60,667 nt of DNA from Acidimicrobiia bacterium (GTDB lineage: Bacteria; Actinomycetota; Acidimicrobiia; Acidimicrobiales; SKKL01): contig JAENWR010000009.1 in the NCBI GenBank assembly GCA_016649895.1, positions 1-60,667 on the forward strand. Reading direction: 5' to 3'. The notes under the pieces are model-generated. The model was not told the DNA's origin and made no database searches. It saw only the letters and a program-made list of their open reading frames with translations. Shown here one piece after another: positions 47,816 to 60,316 of this stretch; position 1 is the stretch's first letter, and the number at the start of each line of letters is the position of its first letter. The position numbers and the translations under genes were made by a program.

Positions 47816-48925
47816 ATGTCCAGAGGTGAGCTCTCCGCGGTCATCCTCGCTGCAGGCGAAGGATCGCGCATGCGGTCCGACCGCCCGAAGCCTCTCCACC
47901 TGCTGTGTGGCAGGGCGATGCTGCTCTACGTGCTCGACGCCCTGGGCGGGTGCGACATCGACCGGGCGGTCGTCGTCGTGGGCCACGGCGCCGAGCGGGT
48001 GACCAAGAAGCTGCAGGAGCTCGGCCCCGACATGCCTCTCGACTTCGTCGAGCAGCACGTGCAGCGCGGCACCGGCGATGCCACCAGCGTTGGTCTCACG
48101 GCATTCGCCGACGACCTCCCGGACGACGCGGCCGACGTCATCGTCCTACCGGGCGACACCCCGCTGCTGAGGGCCGAGACCATCACGGCGCTCGTGGCCG
48201 AGCACCGGGCGGCCGGCTCGGCGTGCACCATCCTCACCGCCGAGCTCGACGACCCCACCGGCTACGGCCGCATCCTCCGTGGCCGCGACGGGCGCGTCCG
48301 TCGCATCGTCGAGCAGGCCGACGCCACCGACGACGAGCGGGCCGTCACCGAGATCAACACCGGCATCTTCTGCTTCCGTCGCAGCCTGCTCGCGCCCGCT
48401 CTCCGCCGGCTCAGCCCCGAGAACGCCCAGGGCGAGTACTACCTCACCGACATCGTGGCCGTCCTGAGCGACGCCGGCCACATGGTGGGGTCGTTCGTGG
48501 CCCCCGACCCGTCGGAGACCCACGGGGTCAACGACCGCGTCCAGCTCGCGGCCGCCGAGGCGCGACTGCGGGCCCGCACCAACCAGGGGTGGCTGCGCAA
48601 GGGGGTCACGATGATCGATCCCGCCACCACCTACATCGACGCCACCGTCGAGCTCGCCTCCGACGTCACCCTTTTCCCTGGGGTCATCCTCCAGGGTCGC
48701 ACCGTCGTGGGAGCGCACGCCGAGATCGGCCCCGGCACCCGCCTGGTCGACTGCGCCGTCGGCCGCGACTCGGTGGTCGACCAGACGGTGGGTCGCGACG
48801 CCGAGATCGGCGACGGTGCGCACGTTGGGCCGTTCGCGGTGCTCGAGCCCGGCGCCCAGGTGCCCGCTGGCGCCCGCACAGGGGCGTTCTACACTGCTCG
48901 GAGCACCGAGGCCGACGACCGGTAG
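47816..48925 (+). CDS. glmU: GlmU-like UDP-GlcNAc pyrophosphorylase without the acetyltransferase site
   Basis: Makes UDP-GlcNAc for the cell wall. Residues 1 to about 240 are the uridylyltransferase: AVILAAGEGSRMRSDRPKPL (loop at 12-19), QHVQRGTGDATSVGL, and AQGEYYLTDIVAVL. A left-handed beta-helix follows (TVVGAHAEIGPGTRLVDC, then GAHVGPFAVLEPGAQVPA) but ends at residue 369 with GARTGAFYTA. Full GlmU has about 450-480 residues. The acetyl-CoA site and the catalytic His, Tyr and Asn that lie beyond this point in E. coli are absent. So glucosamine-1-phosphate acetylation must come from elsewhere. Confidence 0.9.
   Translation: MSRGELSAVILAAGEGSRMRSDRPKPLHLLCGRAMLLYVLDALGGCDIDRAVVVVGHGAERVTKKLQELGPDMPLDFVEQHVQRGTGDATSVGLTAFADDLPDDAADVIVLPGDTPLLRAETITALVAEHRAAGSACTILTAELDDPTGYGRILRGRDGRVRRIVEQADATDDERAVTEINTGIFCFRRSLLAPALRRLSPENAQGEYYLTDIVAVLSDAGHMVGSFVAPDPSETHGVNDRVQLAAAEARLRARTNQGWLRKGVTMIDPATTYIDATVELASDVTLFPGVILQGRTVVGAHAEIGPGTRLVDCAVGRDSVVDQTVGRDAEIGDGAHVGPFAVLEPGAQVPAGARTGAFYTARSTEADDR
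48890..48895 (+). promoter_or_regulatory. Possible internal -10 box before prs
   Basis: TACACT within the 3' end of glmU, 43 bases before the prs ATG. It could give prs extra transcription. Weak evidence. Confidence 0.3.
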
Positions 48926-48938
48926 GGACAGGGCACAC

Positions 48939-49919
48939 ATGGAGCTGGTCACCAAGAAGAAGCTGGCTCTCATCGCCGGTCGGGCCAACGTCGAGCTGGC
49001 CGAGGAGGTGGCCTGGCAACTGGGCGTGCCGCTGCTCGCCGCCAACTGCACCGAGTTCGCCAACGGCGAGCTCCACTGCAAGCTCGGCGCGTCGGTGCGC
49101 GGCACCGACGTGTTCATCATGCAGAGCCACGTCAGCACCGAGGAGGCGTCGGTCAACGACGCCATCATGGAGCACCTGATCATGGTCGACGCCGCTCGCC
49201 GGGCGTCGGCCAAGCGCATCACCGTCGTCATGCCCTTCTTCGGCTACGGCCGCCAGGACCGCAAGTCTGAGGGGCGCGAGCCCATCACCGCCCGGCTCGT
49301 CGCCGACATGTTCGCGGTGGCCGGGGCGCAGCGGCTCATGTCGGTCGATCTCCACTCCGGCCAGATCCAGGGCTTCTTCAACGGCCCGGTGGACCACCTC
49401 ACCGCCATGCCGGTGCTCGTCGACTACATGCGGACGCTCGGCGACGACCTCGTCGTCGTCTCGCCCGACGCCGGCCGGGTCAAGGTGGCCGAGCGCTACA
49501 GCAACGTGCTCCACGCCGATCTGGCCATCATCCACAAGCGCCGCATCAAGGGTGCCAAGAACTCGGTCGAGGCGCTCGACGTCATCGGCGATGTCAACGG
49601 TCGCACGTGCGTGCTCATCGACGACATGATCGACACCGCCGGCACCATCGTGGCTGCGGCCGACCAGCTGAAGTCGAAGGGCGCCGCCCGCATACTCGCC
49701 GCCACCACACATGGGGTCTTCTCCGGGCCGGCCATCGACCGCCTGAAGAACTCCTGCATCGAGAAGATCGTCGTCACCAACACCCTGCCCTTGCCGCCCG
49801 AGAAGCAGCTCGACAAGATCGAGGTGCTGTCGATCGCGAGCGTCATCGCCGACACCATCGACGCCGTGTTCGAGGACACCTCGGTCAGCGAGATCTTCGG
49901 CGGGCAGAACCAGAGCTGA
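48939..49919 (+). CDS. prs: Ribose-phosphate pyrophosphokinase
   Basis: Makes PRPP from ribose-5-phosphate and ATP, the precursor for nucleotide synthesis and for Upp. The 326 residues carry the ATP region NGELHCKLGASVRGTDVFI, PFFGYGRQDRKSEGREPI (catalytic loop), metal-binding SVDLHSGQIQGFF and the PRPP-binding CVLIDDMIDTAGTIV. It follows glmU by 13 bases, as in most actinobacteria. ATG 48939 is preceded by AGGG-rich sequence. Confidence 0.96.
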   Translation: MELVTKKKLALIAGRANVELAEEVAWQLGVPLLAANCTEFANGELHCKLGASVRGTDVFIMQSHVSTEEASVNDAIMEHLIMVDAARRASAKRITVVMPFFGYGRQDRKSEGREPITARLVADMFAVAGAQRLMSVDLHSGQIQGFFNGPVDHLTAMPVLVDYMRTLGDDLVVVSPDAGRVKVAERYSNVLHADLAIIHKRRIKGAKNSVEALDVIGDVNGRTCVLIDDMIDTAGTIVAAADQLKSKGAARILAATTHGVFSGPAIDRLKNSCIEKIVVTNTLPLPPEKQLDKIEVLSIASVIADTIDAVFEDTSVSEIFGGQNQS

Positions 49920-49962
49920 TCGACCGCGTTCGCTGGGCTGGTGGCATCGGGCCCGGCGGGCG

Positions 49963-49968
49963 TAGGAT
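49963..49968 (+). promoter_or_regulatory. Candidate -10 box (TAGGAT) of rplY
   Basis: TAGGAT lies about 80 bases before the rplY ATG, so this transcript would have a leader, unlike most genes here. An AGGAG site is 12 to 16 bases before the ATG. The leader contains GC-rich self-complementary sequence (GGTGCCGCTGCGCC...), but I cannot name a riboswitch. Confidence 0.4.
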
Positions 49969-50049
49969 TGTCGACTGCCTCGGGTGCCGCTGCGCCCTGC
50001 GCTTGACCCCGTACCTCCGTTCCACCTGTTGCCAGGAGCACTGCCCACC

Positions 50050-50697
50050 ATGGATGTCACCCTCACGGCCACCGTCGGTCGCCCAACCGGATCCCGGCCG
50101 TCGAACCGACTCCGCACCGAGGGGCACATCCCCGGCGTGCTCTACGGGCTCGGCCAGGACCCGATCACCCTCGCGGTGAACCACCGTGAGCTGCGCCAGG
50201 CCCTCACCACCGACGCCAGCCTCAACGCCATCATCACGCTCACCGTCGACGGCACCGACGAGCTGTGCATCGTGCGCGAGTTGCAACGTCACCCGGTGCG
50301 CAACGACGTGACCCACGTCGACTTCATCCGCGTCGACGTGAACGCCGAGATCCTCGTCGAGGTGCCGATCGTGCTCGAGGGCGAGCCCAAGCAGGTCCTC
50401 TCCGACCAGGGCGTCATCGATCAGGTGCACTACACGCTGTCGGTCTTCGCCAAGCCGAACGCCATCCCGAACGAGCTCGTCATCGACATCTCCGAGCTCG
50501 CCGTGGGCGACACCATCACCGTGGCCGACATTGCGCTGCCGGCCGGAGCTCGCACCGAGGCCGACCCCGAGGAGGTCGTCGTCGTCGCGTCGGTCACCCG
50601 CGCCGAGGCGGAGTCCGAGGTCGAGGAGGGCGCGGTCGCCGAGGGCGAGGCTGCCGAGGGCGCACCGTCCGACGAGTCCTCATCCGACGAGTCCTGA
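50050..50697 (+). CDS. rplY: Ribosomal protein bL25, CTC type
   Basis: 50S protein that binds 5S rRNA. The 215 residues are the long CTC form: an N-terminal bL25 domain (RLRTEGHIPGVLYGLGQDPI, then RELQRHPVRNDVTHVDFIRV), the C-terminal TL5 domain (VLSDQGVIDQVHYTLSVFAK), and an acidic Ala/Glu/Ser tail (EEGAVAEGEAAEGAPSDESS). It starts at ATG 50050. The prs-rplY-pth order is conserved in actinobacteria. Confidence 0.94.
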   Translation: MDVTLTATVGRPTGSRPSNRLRTEGHIPGVLYGLGQDPITLAVNHRELRQALTTDASLNAIITLTVDGTDELCIVRELQRHPVRNDVTHVDFIRVDVNAEILVEVPIVLEGEPKQVLSDQGVIDQVHYTLSVFAKPNAIPNELVIDISELAVGDTITVADIALPAGARTEADPEEVVVVASVTRAEAESEVEEGAVAEGEAAEGAPSDESSSDES

Positions 50698-50709
50698 TCC
50701 CACGCGACG

Positions 50710-51342
50710 GTGAGCCCGTTCGGCCGCCGACGCGACGCTGACGCGCGCCGGGGGACCCCCGCCGACCTGCTGGTGGTCGGCCTGGGGAACCCCGGATCGC
50801 AGTACGCCGGCACCCGCCACAACGTCGGGGTCGAGGTCGTCGAGCTGCTGGCCGATCGCCACGGCGGACGCCTGCGCAAGGGCAAGGAGCTGGCTCTCGT
50901 CGACGAGGTGCGCATCGGTCCCCACCGCGTCGCCCTGGCGTTCCCCCAGACCTACATGAACAACTCCGGCGATTCCGTGCGCTTGCTCGTCAAGCGCTAT
51001 GGGGTCGACGATTCCACCCGGCTCGTCGTGGTCCACGACGAGCTCGACCTGCCCGTCGGCCGCCTCAAGCTGAAGCTGGGCGGTGGCCTGGCGGGCAACA
51101 ACGGGCTGAAGTCGATCAAGGCCCACCTGAAGACCGACGAGTTCGCCCGGGTGCGCATCGGCATCGGCAAGCCCCCGTCGTCGCAGCAGGGCGCCGACCA
51201 CGTGCTGCGTCCGCCCGGCAAGGCCGAGCGATCCGAGCTCGACATCGTGGTGCAGGAGGCGGCCGATGCCGTGGAGCTGGCTGCCGCCGAGGGCTTCGAG
51301 GTGGCGATGAACCGCTACAACGCCCGACGCCCGGCAGACTGA
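50710..51342 (+). CDS. pth: Peptidyl-tRNA hydrolase
   Basis: Recycles peptidyl-tRNA dropped by ribosomes. The 210 residues have VVGLGNPGSQYAGTRHNVG with the catalytic His in RHN, PQTYMNNSGDSV, the Asp in VVHDELDLPVG and GGGLAGNNGLKSI. The N-terminal 17 residues (SPFGRRRDADARRGTPAD) are an extra basic extension. GTG 50710 is 12 bases after rplY. Confidence 0.95.
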   Translation: MSPFGRRRDADARRGTPADLLVVGLGNPGSQYAGTRHNVGVEVVELLADRHGGRLRKGKELALVDEVRIGPHRVALAFPQTYMNNSGDSVRLLVKRYGVDDSTRLVVVHDELDLPVGRLKLKLGGGLAGNNGLKSIKAHLKTDEFARVRIGIGKPPSSQQGADHVLRPPGKAERSELDIVVQEAADAVELAAAEGFEVAMNRYNARRPAD

Positions 51343-51345
51343 ACC

Positions 51346-54300
51346 GTGGCCCTCACCCCCCTGCTCACGCTGCTGCACGACGAGCCCGCGCTCATGAAGG
51401 TGCTCGGCCGATCGAGCGCCGTGTTGGCCGTCCCCGACCCGGCCCGGGCCTACACGATCGCCGGGCTGTCGACGCTCACCGACCGCCAGCCGCTCGTGGT
51501 CTGCGTGCCCACCACGGCCGACGCCGAGCGCCTGGCGTCCGACCTCGTCACCTTCCTCGGCGACGACGCCGTCGACATCTTCCCGGCATGGGAGACGCTG
51601 CCGTTCGAACGGGTGAGCCCCAGCGTCGAGACGATGGGCCAGCGACTGCGCGTGATGTGGCACCTCCGCGACCCGGAGCGTGCGCCGCGCATCGTGGTGG
51701 CGCCGGTGCGCGCCCTCGTGCAACGCCTCGGGCCGCACGTGGCCGACATCGAACCGGTCATCGTGGGGGTTGGCGACCAGGTCGACCCCACCAAGCTCGT
51801 CGAGGAGCTCGTGGCCGGGGGCTACCGCCGTGAGTACCAGGTGGAGCACCGCGGCGAGGTGGCCGTGCGCGGCTCGATCGTCGACGTCTACCCGTCCACC
51901 GGCAGCGTGCCGATCCGCATCGACCTGTGGGGCGACGAGGTCGAGCGGCTCACCGAGTTCTCGGTCGCCGACCAGCGGTCGACGATCGACATCGCCGAGG
52001 TGCAGATCTTCCCGGCCCGCGAGCTCCTCCCCACGCCCGAGGTGCGCGAGCGGGCCGCAGCTCTCGTCGCCAAGGAGCCATGGGGGCGCGAGCACTGGGA
52101 GCGCCTGGCCGAGGGGCTCACCTTCGATGGCATGGAGTCGTGGCTCCCGTGGCTGGTCGACGGTGACCACGTCGTGCTCGACATGCTCGACTCCGACGCC
52201 CAGATCCTGCTCGTCGAGCCCCGCCGCATGCGCGATCGCGCCGGCGACATCGACGCCGAGGAGCGCGACCTCGCCTCCACCCTCGCCCGCACCTGGGGTG
52301 CCATCGGCACCGACGAGACGGCCGAGGGGCGCTTCCCGCAGCTGCACGTGCCGTTCGACCGGCTGCTCGCCCGCACCGAGGCCCCCGCCTGGACCGTCAC
52401 CACCGCGCCGGAAGGGCCCGACGTGGCCACCGTCGCCTCGGCCGGCTGGGACCCGGTGGTCGGCGACGGCCAGCGCCTGGTCGAGCAGTTCCGCGGGATG
52501 CTGCGCGACGGCTACCGCATCGTGGTGGGTGCCGACGGCGCGGGTTCGGCCGAGCGCCTGGCCAACCTCATGTCGGAGCAGGGCATCGATCTGCGCCGCG
52601 CCGATGCCGACGACGTCTCGATCACCCGGCCTGGTGGGCACCTCGTGGTCGCACCGCTCGAGCGTGGGTTCCTGCTGCCGTCGCTCAAGCTCGCGGTGCT
52701 CTGCGAGCGCGATCTCACCGGTCGTCGTCGCGCGCATCGGGCCGCGCGTCCCCGCCGCCGCGACGCTGCGGCCTTCTTCGACGACCTGAAGTCAGGCGAC
52801 CACGTCGTGCACCACCAGCACGGCGTCGCTCGCTACGCGGGGATCGTCAAGCGGGCCATCGGTGGGGTCGAGCGCGACTACCTGCTGCTCGAGTACCGGG
52901 GCAACGACAAGCTCTACATCCCGTCGGACCAGATCGACACGGTGCGCCATTACACCGGCGGCGACAGCCCCAGCCTCAGCCGTCTCGGTGGAGGTGAGTG
53001 GCAGAAGACCAAGGCGAAGGTCCGCTCGGCCGTGCAGGAGATCGCCCAGGAGCTGGTGGTCCTCTACCAGACCCGCATCAACGCCACCGGGCACGCGTTC
53101 GGCGATGACACGCCGTGGCAGCGCGAGCTCGAAGAGGCCTTCCCCTACCAGGAGACCGTCGATCAGCTCACCGCCATCTCCGAGGTCAAGGCCGACATGG
53201 AGTCCGAGATCCCGATGGATCGGCTGGTGTGCGGCGACGTCGGCTTCGGCAAGACAGAGGTGGCGCTGCGTGCCGTGTTCAAGGCCGTGCAGGACGGCAA
53301 GCAGGCCGCCGTGCTCGTGCCCACCACCCTCCTCGCCCAGCAGCACCTCCAGACCTTCAGCGAACGCTTCGCCGGTTTCCCGGTGCGCGTCGAGGTGCTC
53401 TCGCGCTTCCTCACCGCATCGCAGGCCAAGAAGGTCACCGACGCCATGCGCGACGGCACCGTCGACGTGGTCATCGGCACCCACCGGCTGCTCGCCCAGG
53501 ACCTCCAGTTCAAGGACCTGGGCCTGCTCGTGGTCGACGAGGAGCAACGATTCGGGGTGAGCCAGAAGGAGAGCATCAAGCAGCTCCAGACCGGGGTCGA
53601 CGTGCTCACCCTCACCGCCACCCCCATCCCGCGCACGCTCGAGATGAGCCTCACCGGCATCCGCGACCTCACGCTGCTCAACACGCCGCCGGCGGCCCGC
53701 CAGCCGATCCTCACCTACGTGGGGGAGTACGACGAGAGAGCCGTGGCCGAGGCCATACGCCGCGAGCTTCTGCGTGAGGGCCAGGTCTTCTTCGTGCACA
53801 ACCGGGTGCGCGACATCGACCGGGTGGCCTCCGACCTCCGCGAGCTGGTGCCCGAGGCCCGCATCGCCATCGCCCACGGGCAGATGGACGAGGGGTCGCT
53901 CGAGCGGGTGGTGATCGACTTCTGGGAGGGCGAGTACGACGTGCTCGTGTGCACCACCATCATCGAGTCGGGCATCGACATGCCCACCGTCAACACCCTC
54001 GTCGTCGACCGTGCCGACCTCCTCGGTCTCGGTCAACTCCACCAGCTGCGCGGCCGCGTCGGCCGGGCCGGGCAGCGGGCCTACGCCTACCTGTTCAGCC
54101 CCAGGGACCGCGCCCTCACCGAGGAGGCGTACGAGCGTCTGAAGACCATCGGCGAGGCCACCGAGCTCGGCTCGGGCTTCAAGATCGCCATGCGCGACCT
54201 CGAGATCCGCGGGGCCGGCAACCTGCTCGGCACCGGTCAGTCGGGGCACATCGCCGCCGTCGGCTACGACCTCTACTGCCAGATGGTCACCGAAGCGGTC

Positions 54301-54795
54301 GCCGACTTGAAGGGCGAGACCCCGAAGGAACCGGCCGAGACCAAGCTCGACCTGCCGCTGGCGGCGTCGCTGCCCACCACCTACGTGGGCAAGGAGGAGC
54401 TGCGGCTCGAGGCCTATCGGCGGCTGGCCGTGGTCAGCGACGAGGCCGAGGTGGTCGACATCCGCGCCGAATGGGAGGACCGCTACGGCCCCGTGCCGCC
54501 CGAGGCCGAGAACCTGCTCGCGGTGGCGAAGCTGCGAGCCGAGTGCGCCCGGGTGGGCGTGCGCGAGGTCGTGGTCACCAGCGGCAGCTCGTTCGGGGGC
54601 CCCAAGCACACGGCGCGCATCAGCCCGCTGCCACTGCTGCTCAGCCAGCAGATGAAGATGAAGCGCCTGTTCCCGGGCTCGGTCTACAAGGAGGACATCT
54701 CCCAGGTGCAGGTGGGCATCAAGGGCGGCACCGACCTCGTCGAGGCCATCGTGCTCTTCCTCCGCACGATCGTCCCCGTCGAGGGCTCCGAGTAG
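51346..54795 (+). CDS. mfd: Transcription-repair coupling factor
   Basis: Removes stalled RNA polymerase and recruits UvrA. The 1149 residues have a UvrB-like N-terminal module ([19 protein letters not shown]), an RNA-polymerase-interaction domain near 480-560 ([20 protein letters not shown]), and RecG-like helicase motifs: [15 protein letters not shown] (Walker A around 627), [36 protein letters not shown]-terminal TRCF domain ([18 protein letters not shown]) follows. GTG 51346 is three bases after the pth stop. Confidence 0.97.
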   Translation: MALTPLLTLLHDEPALMKVLGRSSAVLAVPDPARAYTIAGLSTLTDRQPLVVCVPTTADAERLASDLVTFLGDDAVDIFPAWETLPFERVSPSVETMGQRLRVMWHLRDPERAPRIVVAPVRALVQRLGPHVADIEPVIVGVGDQVDPTKLVEELVAGGYRREYQVEHRGEVAVRGSIVDVYPSTGSVPIRIDLWGDEVERLTEFSVADQRSTIDIAEVQIFPARELLPTPEVRERAAALVAKEPWGREHWERLAEGLTFDGMESWLPWLVDGDHVVLDMLDSDAQILLVEPRRMRDRAGDIDAEERDLASTLARTWGAIGTDETAEGRFPQLHVPFDRLLARTEAPAWTVTTAPEGPDVATVASAGWDPVVGDGQRLVEQFRGMLRDGYRIVVGADGAGSAERLANLMSEQGIDLRRADADDVSITRPGGHLVVAPLERGFLLPSLKLAVLCERDLTGRRRAHRAARPRRRDAAAFFDDLKSGDHVVHHQHGVARYAGIVKRAIGGVERDYLLLEYRGNDKLYIPSDQIDTVRHYTGGDSPSLSRLGGGEWQKTKAKVRSAVQEIAQELVVLYQTRINATGHAFGDDTPWQRELEEAFPYQETVDQLTAISEVKADMESEIPMDRLVCGDVGFGKTEVALRAVFKAVQDGKQAAVLVPTTLLAQQHLQTFSERFAGFPVRVEVLSRFLTASQAKKVTDAMRDGTVDVVIGTHRLLAQDLQFKDLGLLVVDEEQRFGVSQKESIKQLQTGVDVLTLTATPIPRTLEMSLTGIRDLTLLNTPPAARQPILTYVGEYDERAVAEAIRRELLREGQVFFVHNRVRDIDRVASDLRELVPEARIAIAHGQMDEGSLERVVIDFWEGEYDVLVCTTIIESGIDMPTVNTLVVDRADLLGLGQLHQLRGRVGRAGQRAYAYLFSPRDRALTEEAYERLKTIGEATELGSGFKIAMRDLEIRGAGNLLGTGQSGHIAAVGYDLYCQMVTEAVADLKGETPKEPAETKLDLPLAASLPTTYVGKEELRLEAYRRLAVVSDEAEVVDIRAEWEDRYGPVPPEAENLLAVAKLRAECARVGVREVVVTSGSSFGGPKHTARISPLPLLLSQQMKMKRLFPGSVYKEDISQVQVGIKGGTDLVEAIVLFLRTIVPVEGSE

Positions 54796-54852
54796 GTCGC
54801 GACGACTGGTGGTCACCGGCCGATGTCGCCCCATCTGTGGTGGGATCTGACC

Positions 54853-55722
54853 ATGGACTGCCTTGTGTGTGGCTCGGTGTCATGGATCCGCTACCTGGAG
54901 AAGGGCGAGCACCGCTACGTGCGCTGCGTCAAGTGCGACGTGGTTCGACTCGACCCCTTTCCGACCGACGCCCAGGCCCGCTCCCTGTACGGCGACGGGT
55001 ACTTCACTGATGCCAGCAACGCCGGCTACGACGACTACTGCGCGGACGAGGCGGTGCATCGCCGCAACGGCCGCCGTCGCGTGGAAAGGCTCGGACCCGT
55101 GCCGGCTGCGACCAACGTGCTCGTCGACGTGGGATGCGCGTTCGGCTTCACGATGCTGGAAGCTCGGAACGCGGGCTGGGATCCTCGAGGAGTCGAGGCC
55201 AACTCCTCGGCGCGGCGCGCGGTGCGTGCCGCGGGCATGTCGTGTGAAGCCACGTTCGACGCGCTGGAGCTGCCGCCGGGATCCGTTGGTGCCGTCAGCT
55301 TCTTCCAGGTGCTCGAGCATCTTCCTGACCCGCTCCAGGCCCTCAGGGCGGCACGCGAGGCGCTGGCCCCCGGCGGCAAGGTGTGCATCGAGACGTGGGA
55401 TCGCAGCAGTCGTGTCGCCCGCCTGGCGGGGAGGCGCTGGCAGCAGGCAAGTCCGCCCAGCGTGCTGTGGCTCCTCAACGAGCCGTCGATGGCTGCGATG
55501 GCGCACGCCGCGGGGCTGGAGCTCCAAGCCCACTCGCGGTCGACGAAGTGGGTGACGCTCGGTCTCGTCGCCGGACAGATGCGCGACCGAGGGGCGCGGG
55601 GGCCGCTCGCCCGGGTCGCCGCGGCGGCCGGTGGCGTCGCCGTTCCCTACTTCCTGGACGATCTGGTGGCCGTGAGCCTGGTGAAGTCGGGGCGACTGGT
55701 CGGTGGACCGGCAGGCCCCTAA
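54853..55722 (+). CDS. SAM-dependent methyltransferase with N-terminal zinc ribbon
   Basis: A 289-residue class I methyltransferase. Zinc ribbon at the start (MDCLVCGS, then CVKCDVVRLDPFP). Then NVLVDVGCAFGFTMLEARNA (SAM loop) and VSFFQVLEHLPDPLQALRAA, followed by a helical cap with basic residues. The layout is that of sugar- or polysaccharide-modifying methyltransferases. It lies between mfd and the PpiC gene, a spot where actinobacteria usually have other genes, so it is probably a recent insertion. Substrate unknown. Confidence 0.85.
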   Translation: MDCLVCGSVSWIRYLEKGEHRYVRCVKCDVVRLDPFPTDAQARSLYGDGYFTDASNAGYDDYCADEAVHRRNGRRRVERLGPVPAATNVLVDVGCAFGFTMLEARNAGWDPRGVEANSSARRAVRAAGMSCEATFDALELPPGSVGAVSFFQVLEHLPDPLQALRAAREALAPGGKVCIETWDRSSRVARLAGRRWQQASPPSVLWLLNEPSMAAMAHAAGLELQAHSRSTKWVTLGLVAGQMRDRGARGPLARVAAAAGGVAVPYFLDDLVAVSLVKSGRLVGGPAGP

Positions 55723-55725
55723 CCT
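55720..55725 (+). promoter_or_regulatory. Candidate -10 box (TAACCT)
   Basis: TAACCT ends nine bases before the GTG at 55735 of the PpiC lipoprotein. It partly overlaps the stop codon of the methyltransferase gene. Confidence 0.4.
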
Positions 55726-55734
55726 GCACCCCTC

Positions 55735-56744
55735 GTGACCCGCATTCGCACCTTCCTCGCGCTCCTCGTCGCGCCCCTCCTCTTGCTCACCGCCTGCTCC
55801 GACACCCGTGGCTCGGTCCCGGCGGCCTCGATCAATGGCACCGAGCTCAGCGATGTCGACTTCCGAGCGACGCTCGAGTTGCTCGCCGGCAACCCCGAGT
55901 TCGCGACACAGATCTTCCCGACGCCGCCACGGGCCGATGGCTCGGAGGGAACCGACCGGGTCGACTCGGCGTTCGCCGCCGCGGTTCTCGAGCTCGAGGT
56001 GCTCGTCGAGCTACTCGACCAGGAGTTCGAGCGGCGCGACCTCTCGATCACCGAAGCCGACCGCACCGCGGTACGCGACGCGGTCCCCGCGGAGCTCACC
56101 ACGGCGCTCGAGGAGCTGCCAGAGGACTACGCCGACTGGTTCGTCGACTGGAACGCCAAGGTCAAGGCCATCCAGGCCTCGGTGGCCGAGGAGCCGACCG
56201 ACGAGATCACCGACGAAGAGGTGCGCGCCACCTACGACGAGAACCTGGCCATGTTCGAAGAGCAGGTCTGCGCCAGCCACGTGCTGGTCGAGACCGAGGC
56301 AGAGGCCCAGGTCGTCCTCGATGAGCTGGAGGCGGGTGGCGATCTTGCTGCCATCGCGACTGAGCGCTCCACCGATCCGTCGGCCGCGCAGAACGGCGGC
56401 GACTTGGGTTGCACCAGCCCCACGAGCTACGTGGAGCCGTTCGCCGAGGCCGTCACCAACGGTGAGGTCGGAGAGCTGCTCGGACCAGTCCAGACCGAGT
56501 TCGGCTTCCACGTCATCCGCGTCGCGTCGCGGGGCGTCACGTTCGAGGACGCGTCGGAGCAGATCCGCTCCCAGCTCGAGCTGGAGCGCTCCGACCCGCA
56601 GGCGGCGTTCAACGCGCTGCTGGCGTCGATCGTCGCCGACGCTGACATCGTGATCAGCTCGCGCTACGGCACTTGGGACGCCGAGGCCGGAACCGTGACG
56701 CCGCCCGAGGCGCCCGAGGGTGAGCCGGGCACCGTCACGATCGG

Positions 56745-56748
<4 letters not shown>
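55735..56748 (+). CDS. PpiC/SurA-type peptidyl-prolyl isomerase lipoprotein
   Basis: Secreted folding helper of 337 residues. The signal peptide ends in a lipobox (LLTAC, Cys21). A SurA-N-like helical region spans about 30-150, then a parvulin domain from about 175 (ASHVLVETEAEAQVVLDELE, DPSAAQNGGDLGC, TEFGFHVIRVASRG). A tail with alternating Thr/Glu/Gly follows. In M. tuberculosis the mazG neighbour is lipoprotein LpqU; this protein fills a like place but is a different family. Its stop overlaps mazG (ATGA). Confidence 0.9.
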
Positions 56749-59403
<2,655 letters not shown>

Positions 59404-59405
59404 TC

Positions 59406-59750
59406 ATGTCGCGCCGCGCCCATCGCACCATCTGGCCCGTGCTGGCCGGGCTGCTCGTCCTTGGCGCGCTCTTCTTGTCGGTGTTCCCCACCCGCACGTG
59501 GCTCGACCAGCGCGGTGCCATCTCCGATTCGCGTGCCGAGCTGGCCGAGCTCGACGCCGAGCTGGGCGCGCTCGACGAGCGGGTCGGCGCGCTCGACTCG
59601 CCCGAGGAGATCGAACGGCTCGCCCGCGAGGACTACGGCATGGTGAAGCCGGGCGAGGAGGCCTACGGCATCCTGCCGCTGCCTGCCGCCCCGATCGAGA
59701 TCCCACCGGGGTGGCCTTTCACCGCTGCGCCACCCGCCGACGCACCCTGA
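59406..59750 (+). CDS. FtsB/DivIC-type septum formation initiator
   Basis: A 114-residue single-pass division protein: membrane helix at about 9-27 ([19 protein letters not shown]), then a coiled coil ([20 protein letters not shown]) and the motif [19 protein letters not shown], shared with DivIC/FtsB proteins. It sits in the septal ring with FtsL and FtsQ. The start is two bases after eno. Confidence 0.9.
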   Translation: MSRRAHRTIWPVLAGLLVLGALFLSVFPTRTWLDQRGAISDSRAELAELDAELGALDERVGALDSPEEIERLAREDYGMVKPGEEAYGILPLPAAPIEIPPGWPFTAAPPADAP

Positions 59751-59800
59751 ACCGCGACGGCGGTAGTGTCCAGAGGTCGATCTCTAGGACCGGGGGCCGC

Positions 59801-60312
<512 letters not shown>

Positions 60313-60316
<4 letters not shown>

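Noticed and set aside
52792-54834. A 680-codon frame antisense to mfd
   Set aside because: Typical high-GC antisense shadow (Val/Leu/Gly/Asp/His-rich) without motifs; mfd on the plus strand is certain.
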